Source: Branchiostoma floridae (lineage: Eukaryota > Chordata > Leptocardii > Amphioxiformes > Branchiostomatidae). Taken from it: a DNA stretch of 62,000 nucleotides. The stretch covers positions 15,055,514 through 15,117,513 of the forward strand of contig NC_049981.1 of the NCBI RefSeq assembly GCF_000003815.2, read 5' to 3'. The notes under the pieces are model-generated. The model was given only the letters and a program-made list of their open reading frames with translations, was not told the DNA's origin and made no database searches. Numbering within the stretch: the first letter of the stretch is position 1; every line of letters begins with the position of its first letter. Of the stretch, positions 9,271 through 24,200 are shown in pieces. The translations under genes and the position numbers were made by a program.

Positions 9271-12200
9271 CTGGGAGCAAAGAAACAGAATAGGTTAATT
9301 TATGAAAAAAATCATTTCAACAAAGGCTGACATTTCCCATGAGCCACATGCAGCACACTGCAGTGGCAGTACTAGTGATGGTCGAGTGGTTAGGCTATAG
9401 AGCAACGGATCAAAAGGTCATGGGTTCTATTCCTGGCATTTTACACGCTTTTCCTCACTCCACCCGGGTGTATAGTGCACATGGTTGGGGAAGTAATAAA
9501 GTCGGTACAAGGGATGGGCTCTGTCTTGCACTACCATGCCAAAGATGGATGATAACTGCCCCCATACAATGTACATCTGTATACAGTTTCAAAAAAGGCT
9601 ATAAGACCAGACGAACAGAATGCAGCCCCAAAAAGCTCACCTTTCCACCACTGGTAGAGCAGCTTAGTCCATTTGCGGGGAAACTGCAGTCGAACCCTTT
9701 CCTATGTAGCAGCAAGACGGATTCCTGCGTGGGCGCGGGAGAGTCCATGGCCTGTACCGTCCTCAGGTTCACAAAGTGTATGTCACAAGGCAAGGCTTTC
9801 ACCAGGGGCTGCACGCTCCCCGACAGTTTGACATCTCCCGCGGGCCCCTCCCCGGGAAGCTTGTTCCGTATAAAGGCATATACAGGGTGATTCAAAAGTT
9901 GGGAGACAGAATGGGAAGTTAAGGAGGGGTAGTCCACCCCTGTTTGTCTGCTGCCACCGTTTGGTGAAGAGGTCCTTTGGTGGCGACGTTCCAGAAGCAA
10001 GCGGAACTGGTTTGGCGTACGTTTGTTGTCGAGCAAGCCCTGTTGCAGGCCGCGATTGTCGTCTTGGTTTAATCTCCTATCCAGCATTACTTCCAACCAG
10101 CCTAGGATGACAAACAAGTTACAAATCATCTTACATGCACAGAGAGACTCAAACTTGAACCTTGTATTTAAGTAAAATGTTATTAGTCACAATTGGAATT
10201 AATAAACCAAGAGCAATTGCTAGAATTATTCTTGATTGAGGAAAGGGTATGTTATACACATGTACAAGAACTTAAAATTAGAATTTGATTCTAGTCAGAA
10301 GTCTTAGGGTCTTTGAAGTAGATCACTTCTTGTAAAAGGAAATTAAAGTGAAGTTATGCCATCTGCAAGGAAAGGCAGCATTTCAGCTGCAGTATCCAAA
10401 ATGATCAGCAGAGGACAATACTGCACGTATCACAAAATGTCATAATGTTAAAAATCCCTTTGATATGGTTAGATCACTCTTTCTCAAATTTAAAAAAATA
10501 GATTTTCAGTTGCACATGATCAACATGATGGCACTGCTTTATGTATCACTATCACAGCCTGTGAATGTTCAAAATCCTTTCAAAATGTCTCATTCCAGAT
10601 CTTTTCTAAACTACTGTAATTACCCTCCTGAAGGCTGCCCACTCCGAGTGACTGTGCTGTATGTATTGTCATCCGTGTGTCCTGGTCCTGTAGGTAGGCC
10701 ATGGTGGACATGGGGTAATAGTTAGCCTGCAGGGGCAACTTGGACAGCGTCTTTCTCCTTTGCATCTGTCAGCAGAGAAAATATGGCATTATCAGTGTTG
10801 CAACGGTTGGGGATAAAAGAAATATATGACAAGTTAGACAAAATATCTAAACCAGGCCAGCCAACCACCTGATACAACAAACCACCTGGCCCCAGTCATA
10901 ACCCACATCAAAACAGTCCTTTCCAATTTTACCCTCTGCTGACAACCATCTTTAGTTAGTAATAACCAAATAAAAAGCAAACATTTTCTTAAGTCCGCAT
11001 GGGGCATTCATTCCAAATTAACAACCAAAATTGATAATGATTGTTCCATGCACAAGGCAAAATCAGTGAAGTACACTAATGTTGTGCAAAGTACAAGTCG
11101 AAAATGTGGTAATTTTGACATAGAAAACTTCAAACAACTTTTTTGCTGCATGAACAGACAATTGTGTAACATATATCATATTGTATAATGTCTGTTTTGT
11201 GTGTCCCCCGCATGTTCGGCCAAGTATGGCAAATATGACCTGGGATGAATGTATCTTTCTTTCTCTTTGAATGAAGAATGATTCTACATATAAAGGATGG
11301 TTGAAAAGAGATCTCTGCTTACTAAATAAAGCAATTTGAAGCCAACACCCCTGCGTTGCTTGTTTCTTACCTGGAAACCATTTAGGTCACTGAAGAACTC
11401 GTTGCTATTTTTGACATCTGTCTTGAGGCGCATGCACAGTTCCCTGTTCCTCTGGTCACGGATATCCACAATGTTGGAGATCTCCAATGACCAACCATCT
11501 ATTCCTGAACCAACACACAGCATAATGATTAGTTGCAGTATCCAAAATAGCTACTGTAGGATATTATTTCAGAGTAGTAGTAGAACTAGAGACTCATGGT
11601 GTTATACAGCACCATTGGGGTTATACCGCCCCTTACAGGGTGGCATACCCTTTCTTTTAGCTGAATACAAGACGGGGATGCACCAGGTCTCCCGTCCGGA
11701 TGAATGATGCAAATCACCATGTGGCTTATATAAGATGGAGGTACGCCAGGCCTCATCCAGGTGATTTGAAATGAATCAACAACTCCAAACAGAAGGGTCA
11801 TTTAAAGTTTGCAGTAATATTTCCCTTTTAGTGGTAGCCTCTTCAAAGCTCAAACTCAAAACCAAAGTGTTCTTACCAGGTGACCTGTGCAGTGTGATGA
11901 CATGTTCCACATGTTTCATCAGGACATGGACTTCAGACAGGATCTTCCCACGGATCACCCTGATCACTGCTTTCCCATTGGTGTCTAAGGTCTGCGGAAA
12001 ACACATTTGGAACATTAATGTTATGTCGAATGGCCGACCAGGTAGGGTAGCGGGCAGAGGGCTGAGAGGCTATAGCTTTGATTTGTGGTTCTTTGATGTG
12101 TCCCTGCAAAATGACTTTCCACACTCCACCCAGTTGTAAAAATGGGTACCTGTAATCATAGTTAAACTGTTGTTGGAGGGCTCTCCCTTCCAATACCATT

Positions 12201-15200
12201 GTGTTAGACACTACATTCATGGAAATTTCCTGAGCTCTTTTTTACAAGCTTAACATTCCATAATACAGACTACAACCCTTTCCAGTAGTGTAATGTAGGG
12301 CAAGCTCTAGTTTAGTAGCAGGATCACTTAAACCAAGTTGTAGTACAATATGCATACCTTAGCTTCTCCATCTGGTAAAAACAGGTAAGCTCCACTCTTG
12401 TCTTTCTTGGTCTCTCGTGTTCCATACATGAGAAACTCCACCGACATAGCTGTCTCCTTACCATCTTTCACAGTGGTCACCGACTAGAGGCAAGCAGAGG
12501 TGCAAAATTAGAGGAAAAGAATACCACATGTTAAATAAACTAATCACTCCAGGGATTTAACTCTTACATCCCCCTATCAGATAGGTGAGAATGTAGCAAA
12601 AAACTTGAACACATTCATTGAGGTTGTAGGCACTTGATGGCAAAATGTTTACAATCATTACAGACCCAGTCTATACTAACATATACAGTCAAACCTGTGC
12701 AGTCTCAGTAACCACTCAATTACAATCTGGGACTTTAAAAACATGGTCACAGTAGACAGGTGGATAGTCTGATTATATAGACAAGATTCCCCTTTTTCTA
12801 TCTATTCCTAGCTGAAGTAGGTACATGTACATGTGCCTCGCTGGAGTTTTCCATGATAAAATCTAGGATATACACCAGTCAATAGCTCCCCCTATCTAAC
12901 GACATTGGTACAGCACACAATGATGGTGATTCTTTTGCTATCAAGTCGTATACCTAAAGGACTTATGTTGAGTCAGAAACTTAAAANNNNNNNNNNNNNN
13001 NNNNNNNNNNNNNNNNNNNNNNNNNNNNNNNNNNNNNNNNNNNNNNNNNNNNNNNNNNNNNNNNNNNNNNNNNNNNNNNNNNNNNNTACAACATGGGTAT
13101 AGCAGGAAATGTTTTCATACCTGAAGAAGTCCTGTGGTGCCAGAGAACTTGGCCCTGAGCCTGGAGTTCTCAATGGTGAAATCTCGATTGTCGGAGATCG
13201 GGCGAGAGATGTGGAACACGCCCCTGACGGAGGAATCTGGTGACCCAGTGTTATACAGCGTGATCTGTGACGGGGCGTTGTAAGGGTTGTTGACCTCGCT
13301 GCCTGCATCTCGGATCAGGTACTTACTCAGTCCCAGTGGGGGAACATTCACTATGAACACAAGCTGAGGGTGGGGGGACAAAAAATGGTTTGAAAAAGCA
13401 TCTAAGCAGCCTAAACCTACACCATTTACTGTTTCAAGAGCTATCTACCACTTTTGAACTTGACAAAACTACTAAATATCATTAAAAATTATTATACAAG
13501 GAAAATGATGTTGTTTTTCAAGTTACCTGACCAACCCTAGTAAAAACCTAGAGTCTTTTTTCTTGACCATTGGCCATAAAATTTTTTTCAGTTAAGAAAT
13601 TCTATATTACAGAGCTGTACTTCACACTCAGACTAGGTCTTTGAACAGTTGAAGTAAGAATGGGCTTCAAACACTGTACTGCTTTCTTCAGTTTGTAAAT
13701 ATTTTGTACATATATATTTTAGTATGACAATTACACAAAATGATGTTGAAATTATCGGTGTACTGATGCATTTCATTTTTACATATTTTACATGAACAGC
13801 ACAAAACAATAACCTTCTTGGCACAGATAATATGTCCCCACCTCATATTCTGTGGTGGAGGAGTCCTGTGCTGCAGTCCAGACCAGGTTGGTCTGACTGG
13901 GGATGACCTTCCCGCTGGCATCCTGGACTTCCACAGTGGACGAGCTGACCCTTAACCTGACCACCTCGTGTCTAGCTTGGGCAACCGAGTTGTAGAAAAC
14001 AACCTCCCTGCAAACAGTCAAAAAATCAATCACTGGATATGCATTACTTTGCAGTACAAGGGAAAAGCCTCAGAGCTTTTTAATTTGCAGTGTTTTCTCT
14101 AGTAAAGTATTGTGGTGTCACACAATAAAAACATTATTTGCTGTCATGATTTTGCATAGAAAACTACAAAACCTACCATGAGCATTTCAGAATTTACGGT
14201 ACACTACAGGCATGCTACTCTTTTGTAAGTAAATATTTAAAAGAAATCCCCATGAATCCACAACAACAATCCAGAAAGTTTGCCTATGCTAGAAAACTCA
14301 CAAATTACTTTGATAACCTGACATCCACGTAACTCTAGTATAGTAAGTAAAAGTATCTGGTAGTTTGTGTATAGCCTGGATGCAGCCGCATTAGCCATAG
14401 TCCACTCCAACAAACAATAGCACAAAATGGGCACAAATAAATAATCTCTTGGAACCAATTAGGCAAGCTACAATAGGGTGACTGTCTAAGATTGACTGCC
14501 TTAAGAATTGCTACCATTGACTGACATTGCTGAAATCTGTAATTCTTATTTGAAATGTACCCATGGTGCTGTCCTTGGTGCTGAAGAACTAGTCAATCCA
14601 CCTATACTGCCATTACTAATGCCACAGGGGCCTTGTTATACACAGGAATGTCTGTTTGTTGTCACACAAGGTTCATACATTACTAAATCTGCCAACCTTT
14701 TAACTTCCGGTCATTGGAGCAACTCCTTTAAAGTTTATTCTATGACCTTCACTTCCTGTCAATCTGTGATAATACCATTTCCTGACACTTTGTAGTGAGA
14801 TGTACATGCAAATAAATTCAGGCAACCACACCGAAAACAATATCTCCATACATAGAGGTCATAATGCTGGCATCCATGCAGGCTAGCTTGTATCACCCCA
14901 TCTCTTAAAATCCCAAAATTTGCCAGCTCTGTACACCTTCAATCAGTACTATTGCTATATGCACTATTTCTGATCAGTTCATTTGTTCTTGACACTGGTT
15001 CTTATTGTTGTGGCCAGTTACATTCATTCTTGAATATCTAAGTTGAAGGAAGGCTCTACTGTGGTATTGATTTATTTTTACTTAGGCCACAGCAAGTAAA
15101 TTCTATGGATGACATCATCTGCAGACTGCAAAAATAGTGCGATAGGGCGAAAAAAAAACAAGATGGGTGAAAAAAAACAAGATGCCCACATTTTCAAAAA

Positions 15201-18200
15201 TAGGCACCATGAAGTTGTGATGACTGTCGTAAAAATAATTAAAGGGACAAAACATGGTATCAGAGCCAACAAGGCATTCATTCCTGTATTTAAGACATGT
15301 ACTGGTGTAGTAAAAGTGACACTAGTGTGGTAGACTGGCATCACCAACAAAGTTGGTAACCGCACTCATGGCTTCCATATTGGTGTCACTTTTACAACTA
15401 TCCAATAAGTTTCATTTCTACATCTACAGTCCTGGGTACCTAGCAAGTGTCACTTCTACAAGTACAATTATTAGGCTACAACACAATATATGCTCATTTC
15501 GGTACTTTATCGTCATGTTGACCATCCCTGCAAAGAAAAAAAATTCTTGTTTTTTTTCTGAAATCAGTCGAAAATTAATGCACGCGCTGATGTCATCCAT
15601 AAAATTTACTTGCTGTGGCCTTATGAATTAGTTGTCTTGCTTTTTGTATAGTTTACTGTTTTATACATATACTGTTTTGTCTGTCTTAACTTTGAAATGA
15701 TTGTCTACAAAATCATATCCAGCTGCTTGATTACCTGCTATTTGACATATCTGTATCAGTCTTTTGTTCTGTTGATTTGAAGAAAGAACTTTAATGAAAA
15801 ACAAGACCATAGCACATCCAGTTCAAAAGATCCACAAAAAAAATCTGCTGCAGTACCAAGGTCACATACCAGGGGCCCAAAATTCACCTTGACCTTTGTC
15901 TTCCCAACACCTACCCACAAACCGAATATCATTGTAATCTATCGAGAGGTTCTTGAGATATGCTCACTACAAAAATCCGGACAGACAGACAGACAGACAG
16001 ACACACAGACAGACACACAGACAGACACGCCCAAAACTATATCTCCATTTTTCATGGAAATAAAAAAGATGTAAATTGTACACCCACTTGGTCTGGTGAG
16101 TCAGTTGTAGGATGGGTTTCTCTGGCAAGGCATCATGGTTAATCCTCTTCTCATCCTGGATGGGGGCAGAAGTGGGGAGGGGGGGCAGAATATCTGTTAG
16201 ATACAGTTGTGTGCCATTGAAAAACATTTATGTTCATGTCCAACAATTAACAAGCAAAGTCTGCTGAAGGCTCCACTTGTCTCTAAGACATCTGTTTCTT
16301 ATCCAGCTCCAGCAAACTAGAGATGCATGTGTGGAGCAGGCCAATTCTTCAGGGAGGCCAATATATTTCACTCCACATCCACTTTTTGATTAACAGTCTT
16401 AGTCCTTCCTTACTTTAACAGTGAAAAATGTCCCTTGCCTTGAAGGATTATTTTGCTAGTCAGAATCACCAACAGCATTTTAAAGAACCGCAGCTGCAGT
16501 GTTACAAATGTGATCCCAACAGTAATGTAATAATTAAACGAGATGTGAGTTAGCACCTTATTATTGCCCTGAGGAAGGTAAAAGATGGTCACCAAAATGC
16601 TGTCTGTTGTGTTAATCCTTGTTGTAACTTTGGTAATTTAGTCATTTACAAACCTTATCATATTCACAACATGTGCACACACTTGAAATTATAATTACAG
16701 AGACAGCAGAAAAAAAAGGTACAGTAATTTTTCATAATTGCATTTCTGAAAGCAATCAATAGCAATCATTGACGATCCTTTCCTCCTTGACCTTCTAGCC
16801 TGCTAATAAGACCCAATGACCTTCACTCTGACATGCGTCAGCAAAACCAAGGAGGTTTAATTCACCCTCCCTGCAGCGTAACAAGACTTACATGCATCAC
16901 AAACTGTCTGGTCTTTCTGTCGATTGGAAAGCTGCCAAAAATATCTAGTCATTTACTTTTGCTATGGTTATATTTCATATAGAAGGAGAAAAGAGGAGGT
17001 CTTCACAGTATTCTTTTGTGCTCTAAACAATTCTGTATTGCAGTAGCCATATGAGGGAGACATATTCACAGTGGCCTAAATTCACAGTGGAGAGGGTATG
17101 GTGAAAACAGCAAAGATGAAACATCACAAAAAGTTTAATAATTTGCTGTCACAGTACCTGCATTTCTAGGCTTAATGGATTTCGGTAAAGAAGACTTTTC
17201 TGGCTGGAAGTCTCTTTGTAATGCAGATTTTTTTCTTGACACTATCAGACTGACAATCTCTATTCTGAACTGTGCTTTACAATGTCCCTAGGGGGGGTCT
17301 GTCGTTCTTGATAAAAGAATGGTTTTAGTAAGTGTTTGCTTGCTTCCAGTCAAGATTGTCAAATGTTCATGACTCTTTTTAACCTTTGCAAGGTTACTGC
17401 ATGCACATTATGGATAAAGCTTATGTTTTAAGCTTAGATATGACCATTAGGACATGTGGATTTACAACTTACATGTTAACAGCAGGTAAGGATATTAATT
17501 TTGCCACATCACTGACAGGATTTTAAAACTTTTGGGATTTAGAGATATTAGACATGCTACAAAGCAACTGCAAAGTTTCAAAACAACACAGATCTCTTCT
17601 CTCAAGTGACTATATACACCACTATAACGTCACAATTGATATGTACTGCAAAAGGAGAAGAAATTGTTAGTTGGTACATGTACTTAAATTGAAATGGAAA
17701 TGAGACAGAGTGACAGAGTGACAAACAGGGAGCATCATAAGGAGAAATGTACTGAAAGGGAAACAAAGTTGGTTGGAAAGGACCTGAGCTGTCACTTGAA
17801 ATTGCATCTGAGAGAGAGGCCCTAAGGACTTGGAACAACTTGTTATTCATTGGTCTTTATGAGCCACTTGTTATACCCGTACATGTGATGTGGTACATGC
17901 ATAACATGATGTCACAGAAGCATTGGGTTGCTCATCATTCCTTGACAAAGACTGGTTCAGTGGAAAATTTGGATCCAATAGTAGGAAATTATTGTTCAAC
18001 CCTGGTCCAGACATGAACAGTGCTGAAGTTAGTAAATACTGGTCACACTAATAAAGAAGAAGGATGATGATTATGATGATGATGGACTATTCAGTGCAAG
18101 AGTACACAATACAAGAACTTAAATGGTTAGAATGTATTAGTAATGAGGGTTATAGGAAATTAAAGGGGATCCACACATGCATGGATGTAGTGGCTTTACT

Positions 18201-21200
18201 GCACTGCAGAGGGGCGAAGGAATTCTTTGAAATTAATATCTGAGTCTGTTACAAAATGTGGGAGAAGTTGTTCCATAGGGACACAATTTGGGGCATTTTA
18301 CAGTTCCAAGGAAAGGGACCAAAAACAATGCGTGACTAATGTTTCAAAAATCCTTTCGAATTTCTTAAGCATAACAAACAGTGCACATTTTTAGCAATAA
18401 ACAATATGGATGCTAAAAACAAACAAAATAGTTTTGCATACTAATGTGACAGCAAAGTATCTGACTGGAATACAAAAAAAAAGTACTTTACTGAAATGAA
18501 ATAGACTTTTTGGATCAGGGGGGAGGGGCAATATTGCAGTTTAAAAAATATGTGACTGTATGTTTTGCATCATGATGAAGGGAACTGGTCATCTGGTAAC
18601 AATTCTTGTAGAAATATGATAGCTTAAGGGTTGCCCCTGAGGCATTGCCAAAAAATGGGAAATGGTTTGGGAGGGGGGCATTGGCAGTTTTACACTTACG
18701 GGAGTCTTGAGAAAGTTGTTTGCCTTGGCGTTGACATTCGCCGGCAGGCGTCTCGGCCTGTAGATGACTTCTTGTGCCAAGAACACATGTCCACTTAGCT
18801 AGAGTACAGGCAGAGGGACAGGACAGTGCAGCGGAGCATGGAGGGTCAGTAGAGACAGGTCAGTAAGGTCAGAAACTCTGATACCACTGTCACACAGTCC
18901 AGAAACTTCAGCCTTATTTTAGAATCAACACAGGGTTGTGCATATTTTTGCCTTCAATGGTGCTTTACTGGGTGACCTGTCAAGATTGGCCAATTCCTAA
19001 AATTTCATGATGATAAAGAGAACACTGGGTGAGTTACTACCAAAAATGTCATTCAGAGCTCCCAAACTCATTGGCTGTTTGATTTTTGTGCTGTGTGACA
19101 GGGGTAAGAAGGACAGCATGCTTATAGAGCATTTTCATGTTGGATCCATATTAGCATCCTATTTGCATCCGAGTCGATCACAGCTCAAGCCTAAGAATTT
19201 CACGGACATTGAAAGATTTTCTGACTTTCTCAACCTTCAGTACCTTCAACTCAAAGAAGAGGAAACCAGAAGAATGCTCAAAAAGTTACAGAGGAAACAT
19301 TCAAAAACACTGTATGCTTGAGTTACGATCAATCAAAATGCAAATAAGGACACCGACATGAAAGTTGGTATCTGCCTGCTTCATTGATAATCAGAGATTG
19401 AAAATGCTCTAAGATGCACAAGGCAGTTTGCAGGTTTCTGAACTACAGAGCAGTTAATTAGAATGAGTTGAAAGAACTACAAGATTAAAAGTGAGTGTAG
19501 CTTATTGCGAGGTTAGAAGGCAGTAATTACTAGGCAGATAGTCAAGAGTCAGAAATTCTGAGTAATAATACCAACCCTCTCAACATTGGCTCAGATTGAA
19601 TTTCAGCAGGAAATTCAAATGGATTAGAAACATTTACAGAATCTACCAACCAGAAGGCTTATAACTTTACAGAGTTGACCAATTAGGAGGGGTATAGCAT
19701 TTGTGCCTTTTAACAAGGCCTTATGAGTGATTTTTGACTGTAGTCCTCTCCATTTTAATTGTCAATGAAACAAGTGAAAATGGCATCAAGGCTTTTGATT
19801 TATAGACAGTATACTGGTATACATAAACAAAATTCAGCCAGTGCTGAGAGGGTTAAGAATAATGAACAACTGAATTAGAAGTAATAGGATTTATAAAACA
19901 GGACACTACAAGGCTTAAATACCATAGTTAAGTGTGCTAGGACATATAGTATATAGCTTCAAATTGGTTGTTCCCTGTATGGAAACTACAGGGTTAGAAG
20001 GTTACAACTTATGAGTGTATACATGCACATGTTTAAAAGATAGGTAATGTTGTTTTTTGTACCATGTCGAAGAATGTCGTTGTTGTTTCGGGGTCATATT
20101 GCGTCTTGTCCTCCGACATCAGAAAGTGGGCGGAGTCGATCATCACCCTCTTCATGTCCATGATAGAGCGAAGCAGTCTGGGATACACACACAGAATAAT
20201 CATAATTGATAATACAGAGGTATTGAAATACTCCCAACCATAGGCATCTTACTTGTTAGAATTTTCCAAACCTGAAGAAATCATGGCCTGTCAAGAAAAA
20301 CTTTAGTTGCATCTGACTTTGTTTAGGCACTAACACTATGGTATAAAAATTCCCCTTAGATTAGATTCATGTCCATGCATATTCCTCCAAGAACCAAGTA
20401 CTAATGTATAAAATCTATCAGACCGTTCTAGTGCCTAGTGGCACCTGCATGTAGTAGAGTAGCAAGTTACTGTTTTAAATATCAAAGTAGCAGCCTGAGG
20501 GTATTTTGAGATTGCTACATCTGACATGCTTGAGGTACTTCCAAGAACATGGGACCCTCATTTTACATGTACCTTCTGAAAGATGGGTGCAGCCCCACCC
20601 AATATGCCTTTCCAAGGATTTAAACTTGGGTATCTCAGTTATCAACTTATTGGAACCAAAAGGTCAACTGTGAGGTTGCTGCAAGTTGTAAGCTACAAGG
20701 ATATCCCTAATTATAAAGTTAAGTTAGGTAACCAAAGTATACAGTAAATATCTCATGTCATCCTTAATACAAATGAAGTACCTACCTTGTGCCATAATCC
20801 ACGACCACAAAGTCCTTGGCAGTTCCAGTGATGGCATCATGGTGCTGGAACAGTCCCAGGCTCTTACGGGCTCCAATCAACATCTGGTAGGCATTTTTGG
20901 CAGGAAAGCTAGGCACGTCAATATGGCGGGAGTGGGCCAATGCCAGGGAGAAGATAATCTCAGCAGCTCTGGGGAACAAAGAGATAAATATTAAGTCTTT
21001 TCAGATTGAGCAGAATGATTTTGCAAACTGTCTACAGTTTTCTTCTTGGGTCACCACTTCTGCTTAACCCTCCTGTTCCAGAACTCTGCGCACACCCTTC
21101 CTCCAGGGGGTCAAAGTTTCCAGGTCTTTCTTGGTGCATGGTTTGGGCAGGAGGGGGCAGCTGAGAAGGTGCCTACTCCAGTGTCACAGACACATTGAAT

Positions 21201-24200
21201 GAGCCAGTGGCAACAGGTCATGATAGACTGAGGAAATATTGGACACAGTGTGTCAGAAATGGCATCAACGTGTGCGACCTCACCAGTGTAGACCTGCTGG
21301 ACAGCTGCATGGAAATGCAGCGCGAAAGCCAACTGCTGTCAACCCTGTGTCATAGAACCCTGCAGCAATATAGTCATTACGACACTGCTTCTTCTATTGC
21401 TTGGAGCTACATTGTATCAGCAACATTGAATGGTATAATTGTACAATATTTAGATCTACAAGACAAAACATTTCAGGATTTCAGGATTGTCAGATCCCAA
21501 GTGCAATTACCATATATACACACAACTGACTTATATTATAATTCCCACCTTGCATGTGCTTCTAAGACCCTGTCTAAGTTCTTATAGAAGGGTCTGGATG
21601 TGTAGTAGCCGCTCCAGTAGTGATCCTCCCTGTCTGCATATGAGAAGAAGTCCCCACTCAGCACAGGGTAGCCCAGCCCTGGACTGCCTGGCTGCAGGCC
21701 TGCACGGTCCCACATGGCATCAAAGTAGTCCGATAAGGTGCCAAACTGGGCCTGCAGTAGACACAAACTGTACCATTACAAAATCTAACCTCCATTAATT
21801 GACAGAAAATAAGACACAGAACAAAGAATCTGTCAATTTTGTACCTCAAACATAGTATGAAATAAAGTGCACTTTGCCACAGATTGTACTTGTACATTGA
21901 TGACAGATTTATCCTGTTTAGTTGAATAGAAAGTAGGTGGTGGAAAAACCATACTGAATTGGAAGTGCTTTACTATCACTGGGAATCGGAGAAGGACTAT
22001 TATTTATAGTGATGTTTTTCCCAGCAGTTCTTTGCTTTGATTTCTGCAAAGTGATCCACTTTCATGATGACATGATTTCTCAAAAGAAATCTAAACAACC
22101 ACTTTCCCCAGGGCCCATAAAATGAGGACCCCATCATGTTTCTTTCTCTTGGGTCAGTTTTTAACCTATTTCATGAAAGCTTCGTCTCAAAATTCCAAAA
22201 TATACAGTCAAGTTTAAGTCTGAGAACCGAGGAAATGAATAGGAATGGCCCTAATGCTGCATTACACACCGCTTTGCAAGGGAATTTATGCTTAGTATAA
22301 ATCCTGCAGCAGAGATAACAATTGGTGATAAAGACATGGTGGAAAAACCTCGCTGAATTGGAAGAGCTTTGTGTGAGCTCTGCACCACTCGTTATCCACT
22401 CTACGGGCCGATGCAATTGCCTACATACTTATCTGTGTAATATTTCTCCCTTGTCGGTGGTGATCTTCAAAAGAGAGAGGGTTAGATGTTGCAGCTTTTG
22501 ACTTATCATAGGGGCACACTCCGGTTTACTTCAGATTTCAACTGAGGCCACACACCTTCAAGTGCAGTGGGAATGATAGCAAAATAACTGTATATTGAAT
22601 GGAAGAATATCACTTCAGCTGCAGACTGAGTTCTGTTTCTTCAGCCTGTTTGATTCTAGTAATTGACAAAAATGATTTGACAAAATTGGGGGGAAAATGC
22701 ACAAAAATTGAGGCAATCATGACTGATGTTGGTACTTGGTGAGTAGACTGGATCCATCCTACTCCAGCTGCACGTCACTCCTCTGATTGAACAGAATACA
22801 ACCTTCTCAGCTCTGATTTGTCAAAATTTATAGTTGGCTGACCCAGACGAATTTTTAAGACTAGGCAATTTGACTCTTCAACCAACTCCAATACACAGAT
22901 GACACTGCTCATGGCTATCTTCCAACCATGGTCTGGAGAAAGTCGGGAGGTCATGGTTCGCTATGTTTGAGGGGCTAAACTCTTAAAAGCCACAAGACTG
23001 GCTGAAGCTATTGACCGTCTTCCGAGAAGTAAAGGGCCGAATAGCTCCCAACCATTGTCTGCAGGGAGGTTGGAAGGCCATGCTTAGCTACGTGTGACAG
23101 TGCCATTGCTATATATATATTGACTACTCACTAAGGCTGGTGGGAGAATGCCAGTTGTAGACACCACGGAGCCAACATAATCCTTGTGAAATTGCCTATC
23201 ACTGGGAAATCAGGGACAGACTCAAGTGATGTTTTTTCCCAGCAGGACTGAGCTTTGATTTCTGCAAAGGGATCCACTTTCTCGAAGAAACGATTTCTCA
23301 ACAGCAATCCAAATGACCACTTTTCTCCCTGAAAATGATAACCCTGCGACCCACATGAAGACACACATTTTTCTTTCTTATTGCCCAGTTTTCAAGCTAT
23401 ACTGTGCAAGCTGCAGCACACATGAAGACATCAAATTCATAAAATATGACATTAAATGTTGATGTACATGAACTTTTGTGCTATAACTGAAAAAAAATCT
23501 TTCAACAATGCATGCGATTCAGACCTAAACCTATAAAATATATTTTGATGCCAATGACAGTGAACAGAACAGTCAAAGACAGACAAAAATCACACCTACA
23601 TTCCTGTTCATCATTCTACATTTAACTGACATCCAACACATCTACTCAAGCAGCAAAACTAATTAAGATCGACAGCTACATAATCTTCAAGCTTTCTGGA
23701 ACATGTCGAGTTGTCAGAATCTTCATCCTTGGAGGCACTCAATGCTCGACACTCTGACTGTACACACGTCACAATGTGCCTTGCAACAGAGATAGGGATA
23801 TCAGCCTGTCTTATTTTGTTTCTAACATTATTGCACTTACTAAATACATTTCTAAAAGCATACTGCGGTATGTTTAACATACCCCCAAAATTAAAGTCAA
23901 TCATAAGCATTTTGACATTTGAAACATTTGAAAGTCTGCCATAGTTTGATGTCAGCTACCTCTCTTGTGCAAAATATGAGATTATTGGACTCCTATATTT
24001 CTGAAAATCACCCACTTGTTCTAAAGGCATAGATTGTGAATCTTTTGAATGGGTTTCAAAGAGATTATAACCAGAGATCAAAGTCATTTTTGAACCCAAA
24101 GCAGGTAGGAATAAAGTTAGGAAGGCTAGAGAATAGACAAACAAGCATCCAATAGCATATTGTAAAATAATTTTCAAGATCAACATAAAATCAAAATGTA

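Noticed and set aside
15967-16227. Frame containing the ACAG microsatellite
   Set aside because: Only 16088-16155 of it is MAN2A coding sequence; the remainder is intron and simple repeat.
18589-18786. Full 65-codon minus-strand frame as one exon
   Set aside because: Only the part down to the GTAAGT donor at 18699 is supported. The rest ([10 protein letters not shown]...) is intron read-through.
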